A DNA stretch of 64,000 bases from Mycobacterium szulgai (GTDB lineage Bacteria; Actinomycetota; Actinomycetes; Mycobacteriales; Mycobacteriaceae): positions 1-64,000 of the forward strand of contig NZ_LQPW01000150.1 of NCBI RefSeq assembly GCF_002116635.1, read 5' to 3'. Shown here piece after piece: positions 46,419-54,709 of this stretch (position 1 is the first letter of the stretch; each line of letters begins with the position of its first letter). Under the pieces are notes generated by a model that saw only the letters and a program-made list of their open reading frames with translations, did not search any database and was not told the origin of the DNA. A program made the translations under genes and the position numbers.

Positions 46419-46956
46419 GGGGGTTAGCGGCGGTCGGTATCCCAACCGCCGCAGAATCGTCCGTCAACGCGGTACCCATCGGATGCAATAGATGGCGCAT
46501 CAGGAGAAACTCGGTGCGTACATGCCGGTCCATGGCTCCGGCGAAGCAGCGGGAGAAGTACAGCCGCCACAGCGGGTCCAGCCAGCGACCGTGCGCAGTC
46601 CAGCCGACCGTTACTGTGTGGCGCACGCGGACCTCCTGCCCAGCGGTACTTAGCGCCAAGGTCACCCGGACGGGCAGGCGTAGCCGACCTCGGCGCAGCT
46701 GCCAAGCAATCCTTTCGGCCGGCACGGCGTCAATCACCTCACCAAGCATTCGCACGCGCCGCGAACCGACATACTCGTCCATCAGCACGAGATCGCCGAC
46801 ATGATCACCGCCGGTACCGTGCTTGAGCAGATGGAACTCCAGGTGCGTGCCCGGCCACCAGGCCTGGTATGTGTCATCTCGGCAATCGAGCATGAAGTCG
46901 GTGACCTCACGACCGGTCAAACCTTCGACGGCCACCTCGGACTCGAGGGTGAGCAC
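46411..46956 (-). CDS. SRPBCC-fold protein
   Basis: 181 residues resembling polyketide-cyclase/START-like proteins: EVTDFMLDCRDDTYQAWWPG, HVGDLVLMDEYVGSRRVRM, ERIAWQLRRGRLRLPVRVTL, and a C-terminal segment rich in aromatic and arginine residues. Such folds bind hydrophobic ligands. The ligand is unknown. It is followed by nothing on the same strand. Confidence 0.75.
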   Translation of the reverse strand: MLTLESEVAVEGLTGREVTDFMLDCRDDTYQAWWPGTHLEFHLLKHGTGGDHVGDLVLMDEYVGSRRVRMLGEVIDAVPAERIAWQLRRGRLRLPVRVTLALSTAGQEVRVRHTVTVGWTAHGRWLDPLWRLYFSRCFAGAMDRHVRTEFLLMRHLLHPMGTALTDDSAAVGIPTAANPPS

Positions 46957-46999
46957 CCGAAGCTCCTTTCACTTCGCCACGTTTCTCGCCGAAGCGAAT

Positions 47000-47702
47000 T
47001 TATCCGCTGGGATCCGTCAGGTTCGAGGAGTCCTTGCCCAGCATTCGCCGTTCCCCCTTCACGAACACCGCTTGCTGTTCCCCGCGTAGTTCCGCGGCCA
47101 GGTCATGCTCGAAGGCCGGCACTATCAATCGGCGGCGCTTCAGCTCTCGGTCGAGCGCCTTGATGAAAAGGCCCTCGCCGGAGCTGCGCCAGCCCAATAC
47201 GGCCCGTTCATTCATGACGTCGCGAGTTTGCGCCGCACGCGGGCAGGCGGCCACCAACTCCAGCGAGGCGCGCAGGTCGAGGGTCGTGGTGACCCCGCAC
47301 GACGGCGACGCACCGATTCCGACTATCCCGTCGACTGCGATGCCCACCTTTTGGTAATCCGCCACGTCGCGCGCCACCTTTCGCGCCAGACGCCGGTAGA
47401 TGATTTTTGTCCACCAGACAAAGACATTCAGCAGAACGCCACGCACCGGGTAAAGCGGCCCCGCGTTTCGAGTCGTAAAGCAGCAGGATGTGGCGTTTGA
47501 GCACGCCGCCCCAAGCCAGCCGCTCCGGGCAGGGGAGCTGATGGATGCCGCGGCCCGCGGCGGTGAGTTCATCGACAACCTCGGCCACCGCCCCGGGCCG
47601 GGTAGCTCCGCCCGCATAGCGGGTGTTCTCGTTCAGCAGGCAATGCGATACGAGAACGACCCGTCGACTGCGGTCGTCACGTAATTGGTCGAGCAGTATC
47701 AA
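47000..47702 (-). pseudogene. DUF523-like (TudS-type) protein, split by a frameshift
   Basis: The N-terminal part (from the ATG at 47702) has VVLVSHCLLNENTRYAGGA and QLPCPERLAWGG, ending sense near YDSKR at about 47465. The C-terminal part continues in another frame from GPLYPVRGVLLNVF through GIGASPSCGVTTTLDL to a stop at 47000. Three cysteines (SHC, PCPE, PSCG) match the 4Fe-4S ligands expected in DUF523/thiouracil-desulfurase-like proteins. One extra base, perhaps in the GGGG near 47462, would restore a single frame of about 230 residues. It could be a true mutation or a sequencing slip. Confidence 0.72.
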
Positions 47703-48001
47703 GGCGATACTGATTGGGGTTGCTGCGCCACGCCCGGACTCTGGTTGACCTGGCCATTCGTCGCGGGTCCGCTCACCTCCCGCAACAGGCGAGGTTCCGC
47801 GCGCCAGCCCGCGTACCCCAGGGCCAGGCTCACCGCGGAATAGACAACAGCCTCAGTCCACATGAATCCGACGCCCCATCTCCTACCGAGGAAGATTGGC
47901 TCGTCGATGATCCCGCTAGATGCGGCAATGGCGTAGCCCGCGTGTGCGTAGGCGATTCCGGCGAACGCTCCGCAGAAGAACTTGCTCACTTCGCGGTTCA
48001 T
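47699..48001 (-). CDS. Small membrane protein
   Basis: 100 residues with two hydrophobic stretches (FFCGAFAGIAYAHAGYAIAA and VVYSAVSLALGYAGW) and a polar glutamine-rich tail. There is no known domain. AGAGGAAA lies about ten bases before the ATG. The stop overlaps the start of the DUF523-like gene by 4 bases, suggesting an operon. Confidence 0.75.
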   Translation of the reverse strand: MNREVSKFFCGAFAGIAYAHAGYAIAASSGIIDEPIFLGRRWGVGFMWTEAVVYSAVSLALGYAGWRAEPRLLREVSGPATNGQVNQSPGVAQQPQSVSP

Positions 48002-48137
48002 GTCGGTTTCCTCTCTTGTCGACTAACGGGTGTTCGGCATCACTGTCGGCCTGCTCGGGGCGCCGGAGCTAGGGGCCAAAGTCCATCCGCCCCGGGCCCT
48101 TCGTCTGGCCTTCGGAACCGATGTGATGAGACATGCC

Positions 48138-48310
48138 CTATCCGCTGATCTCCGAACGCGGAACTACCGCGGGACGGAATCCCGCTCGGTTGCTGGTCGG
48201 GTTGACCGCGCTCTCGCTGCGCGGCGCCATGGTGATTGGCAAACCGCCGAGCATGCTCGGGCTGCCGTCTGGCTGGACCACCCGAACGCCGCCGACGTCC
48301 GCTCCCGCTA
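48138..48310 (-). pseudogene. Ghost C-terminus of a PPE-SVP gene
   Basis: Read leftward, SPSMLGGLPITMAPR and NRAGFRPAVVPRS parallel the tail of the complete PPE gene next door (GSMLGGLPISMTAR, FRAGFRPTVLPRS). The start and body of this second PPE are missing; the sequence upstream is replaced by the repeats at 48318-48724. Its stop is at 48138. Confidence 0.7.
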
Positions 48311-48317
48311 GCCGAGC

Positions 48318-48471
48318 CGCGACGAGCCGCTTCCGGGCCCGCCGCCGCGGCCGTGATATAAATCGCCGACTCGACTGTGCACCTGCGGCTTTGAGTTTGC
48401 ACACACGGCGGCCCAACCGCGAATCGACCGCCAAGGACGCACACTCGAAGCCAAGAACGCACACGCGAAGC
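48318..48471. repeat. 154-base repeat, copy 1
   Basis: Nearly identical to 48571-48724, with a 253-base offset. It contains TCGACTGTGCACCTGCGGCT followed by TTGAGTTTGCACACACGGCGG and two CGCACACxCGAAGC modules, and is related to the repeat cluster after pknG in inverted orientation. Confidence 0.8.
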
Positions 48472-48570
48472 GGGCCTGGGCGTGGGCGAGCCGCATACGC
48501 GGCGTCCTTATTTACGTAGTGGCGCATAGCGGCGAGCTGCGGCGCATACGCGACGGGCCACTGGCGAGCC

Positions 48571-48724
48571 CGCGACGAGCCGCTTCCGGGCCCGCCGCCG
48601 CGGCCGCGATACAAATCGCAGACTCGACTGTGCACCTGCGGCTTTGAGTTTGCACACACGGCGGCCCAACCGCGAATCGACCGCCAAGGACGCACACTCG
48701 AAGCCAAGAACGCACACTCGAAGC
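48571..48724. repeat. 154-base repeat, copy 2
   Basis: Second copy of the 48318-48471 unit, differing at only a few bases. The 99 bases between the copies hold no recognisable gene. Confidence 0.8.
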
Positions 48725-48759
48725 GAACCGTGGCGCACCGCAACCGTCGGCCGACTCGA

Positions 48760-49779
48760 TTAGAGCGACCGCGGCAGCACCGTGGGACGAAACCCGGCCC
48801 GGAAAGTCGCCGCAGTACCCGGACCTTCGCCGCGCGCGGTCATGCTGATCGGCAGACCGCCAAGCATGCTGCCGGCCCCAGCGACCGGCTGAACCGCGGA
48901 AACGCCGCCGACACCCGGTAAACGGGAGGCAAGAGGACTCGGCGCGCCAACCGCCCCGGTGAACGCGGCCCAACTCCGCGGCACCGACAACGGCCCCAGC
49001 GACATCGCCCCGCCTACTTCTGCCGATACCTCCGCCGCGGGCAGCGCCAATCCGGTGAGCTGGTTGGTCACCGTCGAGCCGAGCGCGGTCGCTTCACGGC
49101 CTAGCGACTCAACCGCAGTCGCCGACGAGCCGAATGCCTTGGCCACCGAACTCATCGAGGACATCGCCGACATCGACGAACTCATCGTCGAAGCAGCCGA
49201 ACTCACCGGCGAAACGAGGGAGCTCAACATGCTGATGTCCTCCAAGAAGCGGGAGCCATCCCCGTCGACCGGCGACGTGAACGCCGTCAAGACCGACGCG
49301 GCCGCCGAGGCGCCGGCATACCCATACATGGCCGCCGCATCCTGGGCCCACATTTCGCTGTAGTGCGCCTCTACCGTCGCGATCGCGGGCGTGTTGATAC
49401 CCAACACATTGGTAGCCGTCAAAGCCATTAACAATGTCCGGTTGGCCTCAATCACCGGCGGGGGCACCGTGGCCGCGAATGCTGTAGCGAATGCGCCGGC
49501 AGCCGCGCGCATTTGGGCTGCGGTGTGCTGCGCCTGTGCGGCGCTGGCAGTCAGCCATCCCAGGTATGGGGCGGTCGCAGTGACCATCGCCACCGACGCC
49601 GCACCCAGCCAGGGCTCATCGGTCAGCGCCGTAATGACCGCGCCGGCAGAGCTCGCCGTCGAGTACAGCTCGTCGGCAACCGTTTCCCAGGCCGACGCGG
49701 CAACCAGCATCGACCCGGCGCCGGGGCCCGCGTACATCTTCCCGGAGTTGATCTCCGGCGGTAACGCACCAAAGTCCAT
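48760..49779 (-). CDS. PPE family protein, PPE-SVP subgroup
   Basis: 339 residues. The PPE domain fills about 1-175: MDFGALPPEINSGKMYAGPG, PWLGAAS in the WxG-like position, and YGEMW-type helix end (SEMWAQDAAAMYGYAG). A serine-rich linker follows (SSMSAMSSMSS), then the SVP motif LGPLSVPRSWAAF. Such proteins are exported by ESX-5, usually with a PE partner; none is adjacent. The ATG at 49779 has AAAGGAA upstream. Confidence 0.94.
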   Translation of the reverse strand: MDFGALPPEINSGKMYAGPGAGSMLVAASAWETVADELYSTASSAGAVITALTDEPWLGAASVAMVTATAPYLGWLTASAAQAQHTAAQMRAAAGAFATAFAATVPPPVIEANRTLLMALTATNVLGINTPAIATVEAHYSEMWAQDAAAMYGYAGASAAASVLTAFTSPVDGDGSRFLEDISMLSSLVSPVSSAASTMSSSMSAMSSMSSVAKAFGSSATAVESLGREATALGSTVTNQLTGLALPAAEVSAEVGGAMSLGPLSVPRSWAAFTGAVGAPSPLASRLPGVGGVSAVQPVAGAGSMLGGLPISMTARGEGPGTAATFRAGFRPTVLPRSL

Positions 49780-49868
49780 TTCCTTTGCTCCCAAGCCATT
49801 CCGTCGCATGAAAAGGGTCAGCGAACACCGGCCGTGGGCAACAGCGCGCACGGCCTGGCGCTGACCGC

Positions 49869-50231
49869 TCAGCGACGGACTTGGCAGATCCGGGTCAGAA
49901 GCGTGCGACCGGACACGACGACGACGCCGGCCGGCGGGCCGCGGCCACCCGGGGCACCGATGCAGAAAAACAGGAAAACGGCGACGCCCGCAACTGCCAC
50001 CAAACCGAGCACAACCCACGCCGTTGCCGGCGGCGGCAACGGCAAGGTCGCGAAGTTCGGCGGGCATGGCTTGGCCGGACCGTAGAGATGGCCTTGGTCG
50101 CCGGCGACCGCGGTCAGCGAAGAATCAGAGTGCCGGAGGTCGAGGCGCGGGATTGCGCAATGCACGCCGGCGATGCCGAACGCCAGCCACGCCACCACGA
50201 CAGCAGCAATGGCGCGTCGCGACCCGATCAC
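49869..50231 (-). CDS. LpqS-like exported or membrane protein
   Basis: About 120 residues with an N-terminal hydrophobic segment (AIAAVVVAWLAFGIAGVHC), a central CPPNFA segment, a second hydrophobic stretch and a C-terminus RTLLTRICQVRR that resembles the end of M. tuberculosis LpqS, a copper-regulated lipoprotein. The GTG at 50231 gives a signal-like start. ATACCCCCCACCCGTAT lies directly upstream and may be a metal-regulator site, though it is not a clean palindrome. The function is inferred weakly. Confidence 0.65.
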   Translation of the reverse strand: MIGSRRAIAAVVVAWLAFGIAGVHCAIPRLDLRHSDSSLTAVAGDQGHLYGPAKPCPPNFATLPLPPPATAWVVLGLVAVAGVAVFLFFCIGAPGGRGPPAGVVVVSGRTLLTRICQVRR

Positions 50232-50344
50232 CGGACCGATGATATACCCCCCACCCGTATCTGTAAACCCGCGGCTGCTGTCGAGAGCGGGCCGGCTAGT
50301 CGTACGGTGTACATGCGCTGCAGTGACCAGACTGAAGGAGGACC

Positions 50345-51748
50345 ATGACGCCCCCATCCAGCGAAACGGGCAGGCGCCACCGCGTCGTCATCATCGGAAG
50401 CGGGTTCGGCGGCCTGAATGCGGCCAAAGCGCTCAAGCGGGCCGACGTCGAGGTCACCTTGATTTCGAAGACCACCACCCACTTGTTCCAGCCACTGCTG
50501 TACCAAGTCGCGACCGGCATCCTGTCCGAAGGCGACATCGCCCCGACCACCCGGCTGATCCTGCGCAAGCAGAAGAACGTCAGGGTGTTGCTGGGCGAGG
50601 TCGAAGCGATCGATCTGACGGCCAAGACCGTCACGTCGAAACTGATGGGCATGGAGACGGTCACCCCTTACGACAGTCTCATCGTCGCCGCCGGCGCGCA
50701 GCAGTCCTACTTCGGCAACGACCACTTCGCCACCTACGCGCCGGGCATGAAAACGATCGACGACGCACTCGAATTGCGCGGCCGCATCCTCGGCGCGTTC
50801 GAAGCCGCCGAGGTCGCCACCGACCATGACGAGCGCGAACGTCGGCTGACGTTCGTCGTCGTCGGCGCCGGACCCACCGGCGTCGAGTTGGCCGGCGAGA
50901 TCGTCCAACTCGCCGAGCGCACCCTGGCCGGCGCCTTCCGCACCATTACACCCAGCGAATGCCGGGTGATCCTGCTCGATGCCGCACCCGCGGTGTTGCC
51001 GCCGATGGGCACCAAGTTGGGCCTCAAAGCCCAACACCGGCTGGAAAAGATGGACGTCGAGGTCCAGCTCAACGCGATGGTGAGCGCCGTCGACTACAAG
51101 GGCATCACGATCAAGGAAAAGGACGGCACCGAGCGGCGCATCGAATGCGCGTGCAAAGTGTGGGCGGCCGGCGTCCAGGCCAGCCCGCTGGGCAAGATGG
51201 TGACCGAGCAGTCCGACGGAACCGAAACCGACCGCGCCGGACGGGTTGTCGTCGAACCCGACCTCACCGTGAAGGGGCACCCGCACGTCTTCGTCGTCGG
51301 CGACCTGATGTCGGTGCCCAACGTGCCCGGGATGGCGCAGGGCGCGATCCAGGGCGCGCACTACGCCACGAGGATCATCAAGAACACCGTCAAAGGCAAG
51401 GACGACCCGGCCACCCGCGAGCCGTTCAAGTACTTCAACAAGGGCAGCATGGCCCTGGTGTCGCGGTACACCGCCGTCGCCCAGGTCGGCAAGCTGGAGT
51501 TCGCCGGTTTCATCGCTTGGTTGGCGTGGCTGGTGCTGCATCTGTATTACCTGGTGGGCCACCGGAACCGGATCGCGGCGATGTTCTCCTGGGGGATCTC
51601 ATTCCTGGGCCGCACTCGTGGGCAGATGGCCATCACCAGCCAGATGGTCTATGCGCGCGTGGTGACGCAGTGGATGGAGGCACAGACCCAGGGAGCGCTG
51701 GCGGCGGCCGAACGCGCCGAACAAGCAGAACAGCAGGCGACCGGCTAA
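50345..51748 (+). CDS. ndhA: Type II NADH dehydrogenase NdhA
   Basis: 467 residues. Two Rossmann motifs, VVIIGSGFGGLNAAKALKRA near the start (FAD) and FVVVGAGPTGVELAGEI (NADH), plus HVFVVGDLMSVPNVPGMAQG. Single-subunit, non-proton-pumping enzyme that passes electrons from NADH to menaquinone; a C-terminal amphipathic or hydrophobic region (FIAWLAWLVLHLYYLVG) attaches it to the membrane. Its place beside metZ identifies it with Rv0392c rather than ndh. Confidence 0.96.
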   Translation: MTPPSSETGRRHRVVIIGSGFGGLNAAKALKRADVEVTLISKTTTHLFQPLLYQVATGILSEGDIAPTTRLILRKQKNVRVLLGEVEAIDLTAKTVTSKLMGMETVTPYDSLIVAAGAQQSYFGNDHFATYAPGMKTIDDALELRGRILGAFEAAEVATDHDERERRLTFVVVGAGPTGVELAGEIVQLAERTLAGAFRTITPSECRVILLDAAPAVLPPMGTKLGLKAQHRLEKMDVEVQLNAMVSAVDYKGITIKEKDGTERRIECACKVWAAGVQASPLGKMVTEQSDGTETDRAGRVVVEPDLTVKGHPHVFVVGDLMSVPNVPGMAQGAIQGAHYATRIIKNTVKGKDDPATREPFKYFNKGSMALVSRYTAVAQVGKLEFAGFIAWLAWLVLHLYYLVGHRNRIAAMFSWGISFLGRTRGQMAITSQMVYARVVTQWMEAQTQGALAAAERAEQAEQQATG

Positions 51749-52965
51749 CTCAAGGCCTGGTCGATATCGGCGATCAGGTCGTCGGTGCCCTCCAGGCCGA
51801 CGGAGATGCGGACCACGCCGTCACCGAGCCCGATCGCGGCGCGGCCCTCGGGGCCCATCGCCCGATGCGTCGTCGTCGCGGGGTGGGTGACAAGCGATTT
51901 GGCGTCGCCGAGGTTGTTGGAGATATCGATCAGGCGCAACTTGTCCAGGACTTCGAAGACCCGTTGCTTGGCGGCACTCTCGGCGACGTCGAGCTCGAAG
52001 GTGACAACCGTTCCGCCGCCTGACATTTGACGCTTGGCCAGGTCGTATTGCGGGTGCGACGGGAGGTACGGGTAACGCACCCATCGCACCGCGGGATGGC
52101 CTTCCAGGAACTCCGCGATACGCTGCGCCGAGGAATTGCTGTAATCGACCCGAATCGCAAGTGTCTCAAGGCCTTTCAACAGCACCCACGCGTTGAACGC
52201 ACTCAGCGCCGGGCCGGTGTGGCGCATCAGCTTCTGCACCGGACCGTCGATGTACTCCTGGTCGCCGAGGATGGCACCGCCCAGCACCCGGCCCTGACCG
52301 TCGATGTGCTTGGTGCCCGAATACACCACCACGTCAACTCCGAGTGGAAAGCCCTGCTGTAGCAATGGTGTGGCAAAAACGTTGTCCAGCACCACCTTTG
52401 CGCCCACTGCGTGTGCCATCTCGGTCACCGCGGCGATATCCACCAGGGATTGCATCGGATTCGACGGCGTCTCGAAGAACACCGCCTGGGTGGGCACCGA
52501 TAGCGCCTGCTCCCATTGCGAAAGGTCGTCGCCGTCGACGAAAACGGTCTCCACACCCCAGCGCGGCAAGATCTCGTTACACACCACGAAACACGAGCCG
52601 AACAGGCTGCGCGCGGCGACCAACCGGTCCCCGGCGCCCAGCAGCGCCCCCAGCGAGGTGAACACCGCGGCCATGCCGCTGGCGGTGGCGAACGCCGCCG
52701 GGGCGCCTTCGATCAGCCGCAGCCGTTCCTGGAACATGCTGATCGTCGGGTTGCCGTAGCGCGAGTACACAAAGTGGTCCGACTCGCCGGTGAACGACTG
52801 CTCGGCCACCTCGGCCGACCGGTAGACATAGCCAGACGTCATGAACATCGCCTCGGCGGTCTCTTCGAACCCGGAGCGCAACAGACCGCCGCGCACGCCG
52901 ATGGTCGCCTGGCTCACGCCGTCGGGCAGCGCCTTGGGCGTGCGGACCGAGGGCTCCTCGGTCAC
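51745..52965 (-). CDS. metZ: O-succinylhomoserine sulfhydrylase MetZ
   Basis: 406 residues of the Cys/Met metabolism PLP family. The PLP lysine is in YSGTKHIDGQGR; FETPSNPMQSLVDI and DNVFATPLLQQ are typical. It makes homocysteine directly from O-succinylhomoserine and sulfide. The stop meets ndhA with a 4-base tail overlap, and the start overlaps the rhodanese gene stop by 4 bases. The rhodanese may supply sulfur. Confidence 0.95.
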   Translation of the reverse strand: MTEEPSVRTPKALPDGVSQATIGVRGGLLRSGFEETAEAMFMTSGYVYRSAEVAEQSFTGESDHFVYSRYGNPTISMFQERLRLIEGAPAAFATASGMAAVFTSLGALLGAGDRLVAARSLFGSCFVVCNEILPRWGVETVFVDGDDLSQWEQALSVPTQAVFFETPSNPMQSLVDIAAVTEMAHAVGAKVVLDNVFATPLLQQGFPLGVDVVVYSGTKHIDGQGRVLGGAILGDQEYIDGPVQKLMRHTGPALSAFNAWVLLKGLETLAIRVDYSNSSAQRIAEFLEGHPAVRWVRYPYLPSHPQYDLAKRQMSGGGTVVTFELDVAESAAKQRVFEVLDKLRLIDISNNLGDAKSLVTHPATTTHRAMGPEGRAAIGLGDGVVRISVGLEGTDDLIADIDQALS

Positions 52966-53378
52966 CCCTGTCTCCAGGGCAACCCCAGCGCTCGCCAGCC
53001 GGTTTCGCCGCGGTGTGCATGGGCGTCGAGGTGTCCTTCGAAGCCGTCCAGCACGTTGTAGGACGGGCCGATGCCCGCCTCGGTCGCGACTTCGGCCGCA
53101 CCGATGGAGCGGTTACCCGAGCGGCACAAAAAGATCACCGGCCGATCGTCTTGACCTGTGGGAACCTGCTCCTGCAGTTGGGCCAGGAAGCCGTCGTTGG
53201 GCTGGCCGTTGCTCTTGTTCCACTCGATGAAAACCACTTCACGGCCCAGGCTGGACAGGTCGGGTACACCGACGAAACTCCATTCGGCGTCGGTGCGCAC
53301 GTCGACCAGTACTGCCCGGGGATTGTCGCTGAGCATCTTCCATGCCTCGAGCGGCGTTATGTCTCCTGCGTAGCTCAC
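52962..53378 (-). CDS. Rhodanese-domain protein, Rv0390-like
   Basis: 138 residues, one rhodanese domain: AVLVDVRTDAEW, then the active-site loop FLCRSGNRSIGAA with the sulfur-carrying cysteine. It probably transfers sulfane sulfur, plausibly to MetZ chemistry given coupling on both sides (4-base overlaps with purT and metZ). Confidence 0.93.
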   Translation of the reverse strand: MSYAGDITPLEAWKMLSDNPRAVLVDVRTDAEWSFVGVPDLSSLGREVVFIEWNKSNGQPNDGFLAQLQEQVPTGQDDRPVIFLCRSGNRSIGAAEVATEAGIGPSYNVLDGFEGHLDAHAHRGETGWRALGLPWRQG

Positions 53379-54583
53379 TCGCGTGAGTCTCGCATATCAA
53401 GGCGGGTAGCGACGTCGCGGGCGCGGTCGCGAGCGGCCGCCACCTCGGGCGCGGTGGCCAACGCCAGCCCGATGCCGCTGGACGCCCCAACGGGCACCGG
53501 CCGTTTCGTTTGCCCGAACAACCGGACATCGCTTTCCGGCACGCGCAGTGCCGCGGTCAGCGCTTCGGCACCCGGCGGTGTACCCGTCACCTCCCGGGCG
53601 GCACCCGGCGACACCATTATGGTGTCCACCGCCACCCCCAGAATGGCCCGCGCCTGCAACTCGAACGCCGAAAGCCGCTGGCTGCGCAGGGTGACCCAGC
53701 TGCTGACGGTGGGGTGCGCGGTTACATCGGCGAAGTACACCTCGTCGCCGTTGATCATCAATTCGACGCTGAAGACGCCGCGCCCGCCGAGCGCCTTGAC
53801 GATGCGCGCCGCAATCGATCTGGCCGCATCCAGCGCCGGCGTGCTCATCTGCTGGGGTTGCCAGGACTCCAGCGCACCGCCGTCGGCGCGGTGGTGACCA
53901 ACGGGTGCACAGAACTCGATTACCGGCCCGTCCGGGCCGTCGCTGCGCACAACGATCATCGTGACCAGAAATTCGACCTCGACCACCGACTCGACCCATA
54001 CGGAGTAGGCCTCACCAGGCGTGTCGCCCCCGCCGGCGTGCTGCCAGGCGACCTTGACCTGGTCTGGACCCTTAACCAGCGATTGCCCCTGGCCGGGTGT
54101 CCCCGCGCTCGGTTTGACCAGCAACGGGAAGCCGGCATGGGCGGCGACGGCCTCGAGTTCAGCGAGCGATCCGACGAACCAGAACGGCGCGGTGGGCAGG
54201 CCCAGCTGATCAGCGGCCAGCTTGCGCAGCCCTTCCCGGTCGGCCGTCACACGGACGGCGCGCGCACTGGGCACCAGTTCGGTGTGGCCGCCTTCGGAAT
54301 CTGCCTGCTCGGCTTCGCTGAGACTGAGGTCGTTGAGAGCCTTGACGGAAACCGCGTCGGTGAGGGTCACGACGAAGTCCGGTTGCAAGCGCCCGAATAA
54401 CCCCGCCAGTTCGGCCGCGTCGGTAAGCTCGGCGACGAGCGCCTGGTCGGCTACTCGGTGTGCGGGGGCATCGGGAGAACCGTCTACGGCTATCACCTCG
54501 GCGCCCAGCCGCTGCAGCGCGATCGTCAGCTCCCGTCCAAGTTCATCCGAACCCAGCAGCAGCACCCGGGGGCCGTCAGTCAC
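53375..54583 (-). CDS. purT: Formate-dependent GAR transformylase PurT
   Basis: 402 residues of the ATP-grasp superfamily: VLLLGSDELGRELTIALQRL, FPLLVKPSAGTPGQGQSLV, GRGVFSVELMINGDEVYFAD and the SRPHDTG position represented by TAHPTVSSWVTL. PurT forms formyl-GAR in purine synthesis from formate, an alternative to PurN. The HPTV replacement of RPHD is unusual compared with E. coli PurT. It is the first gene of purT-rhodanese-metZ. Confidence 0.93.
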   Translation of the reverse strand: MTDGPRVLLLGSDELGRELTIALQRLGAEVIAVDGSPDAPAHRVADQALVAELTDAAELAGLFGRLQPDFVVTLTDAVSVKALNDLSLSEAEQADSEGGHTELVPSARAVRVTADREGLRKLAADQLGLPTAPFWFVGSLAELEAVAAHAGFPLLVKPSAGTPGQGQSLVKGPDQVKVAWQHAGGGDTPGEAYSVWVESVVEVEFLVTMIVVRSDGPDGPVIEFCAPVGHHRADGGALESWQPQQMSTPALDAARSIAARIVKALGGRGVFSVELMINGDEVYFADVTAHPTVSSWVTLRSQRLSAFELQARAILGVAVDTIMVSPGAAREVTGTPPGAEALTAALRVPESDVRLFGQTKRPVPVGASSGIGLALATAPEVAAARDRARDVATRLDMRDSRE

Positions 54584-54709
54584 CTGCTCACCCTTCCATA
54601 AGAGAACGACGCGTCTGGGCTCATTTTTGGGAATCTTATGTAACTCTGCTGATAGGTGCCTGTGTACCTTGGCGATGAGGAGGTCTCCGTTGGTGGCAGG
54701 AGGGTAGCG

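Noticed and set aside
48318..48724. Possible CRISPR array
   Set aside because: Only two long units with no short regular repeat-spacer pattern and no cas genes nearby.
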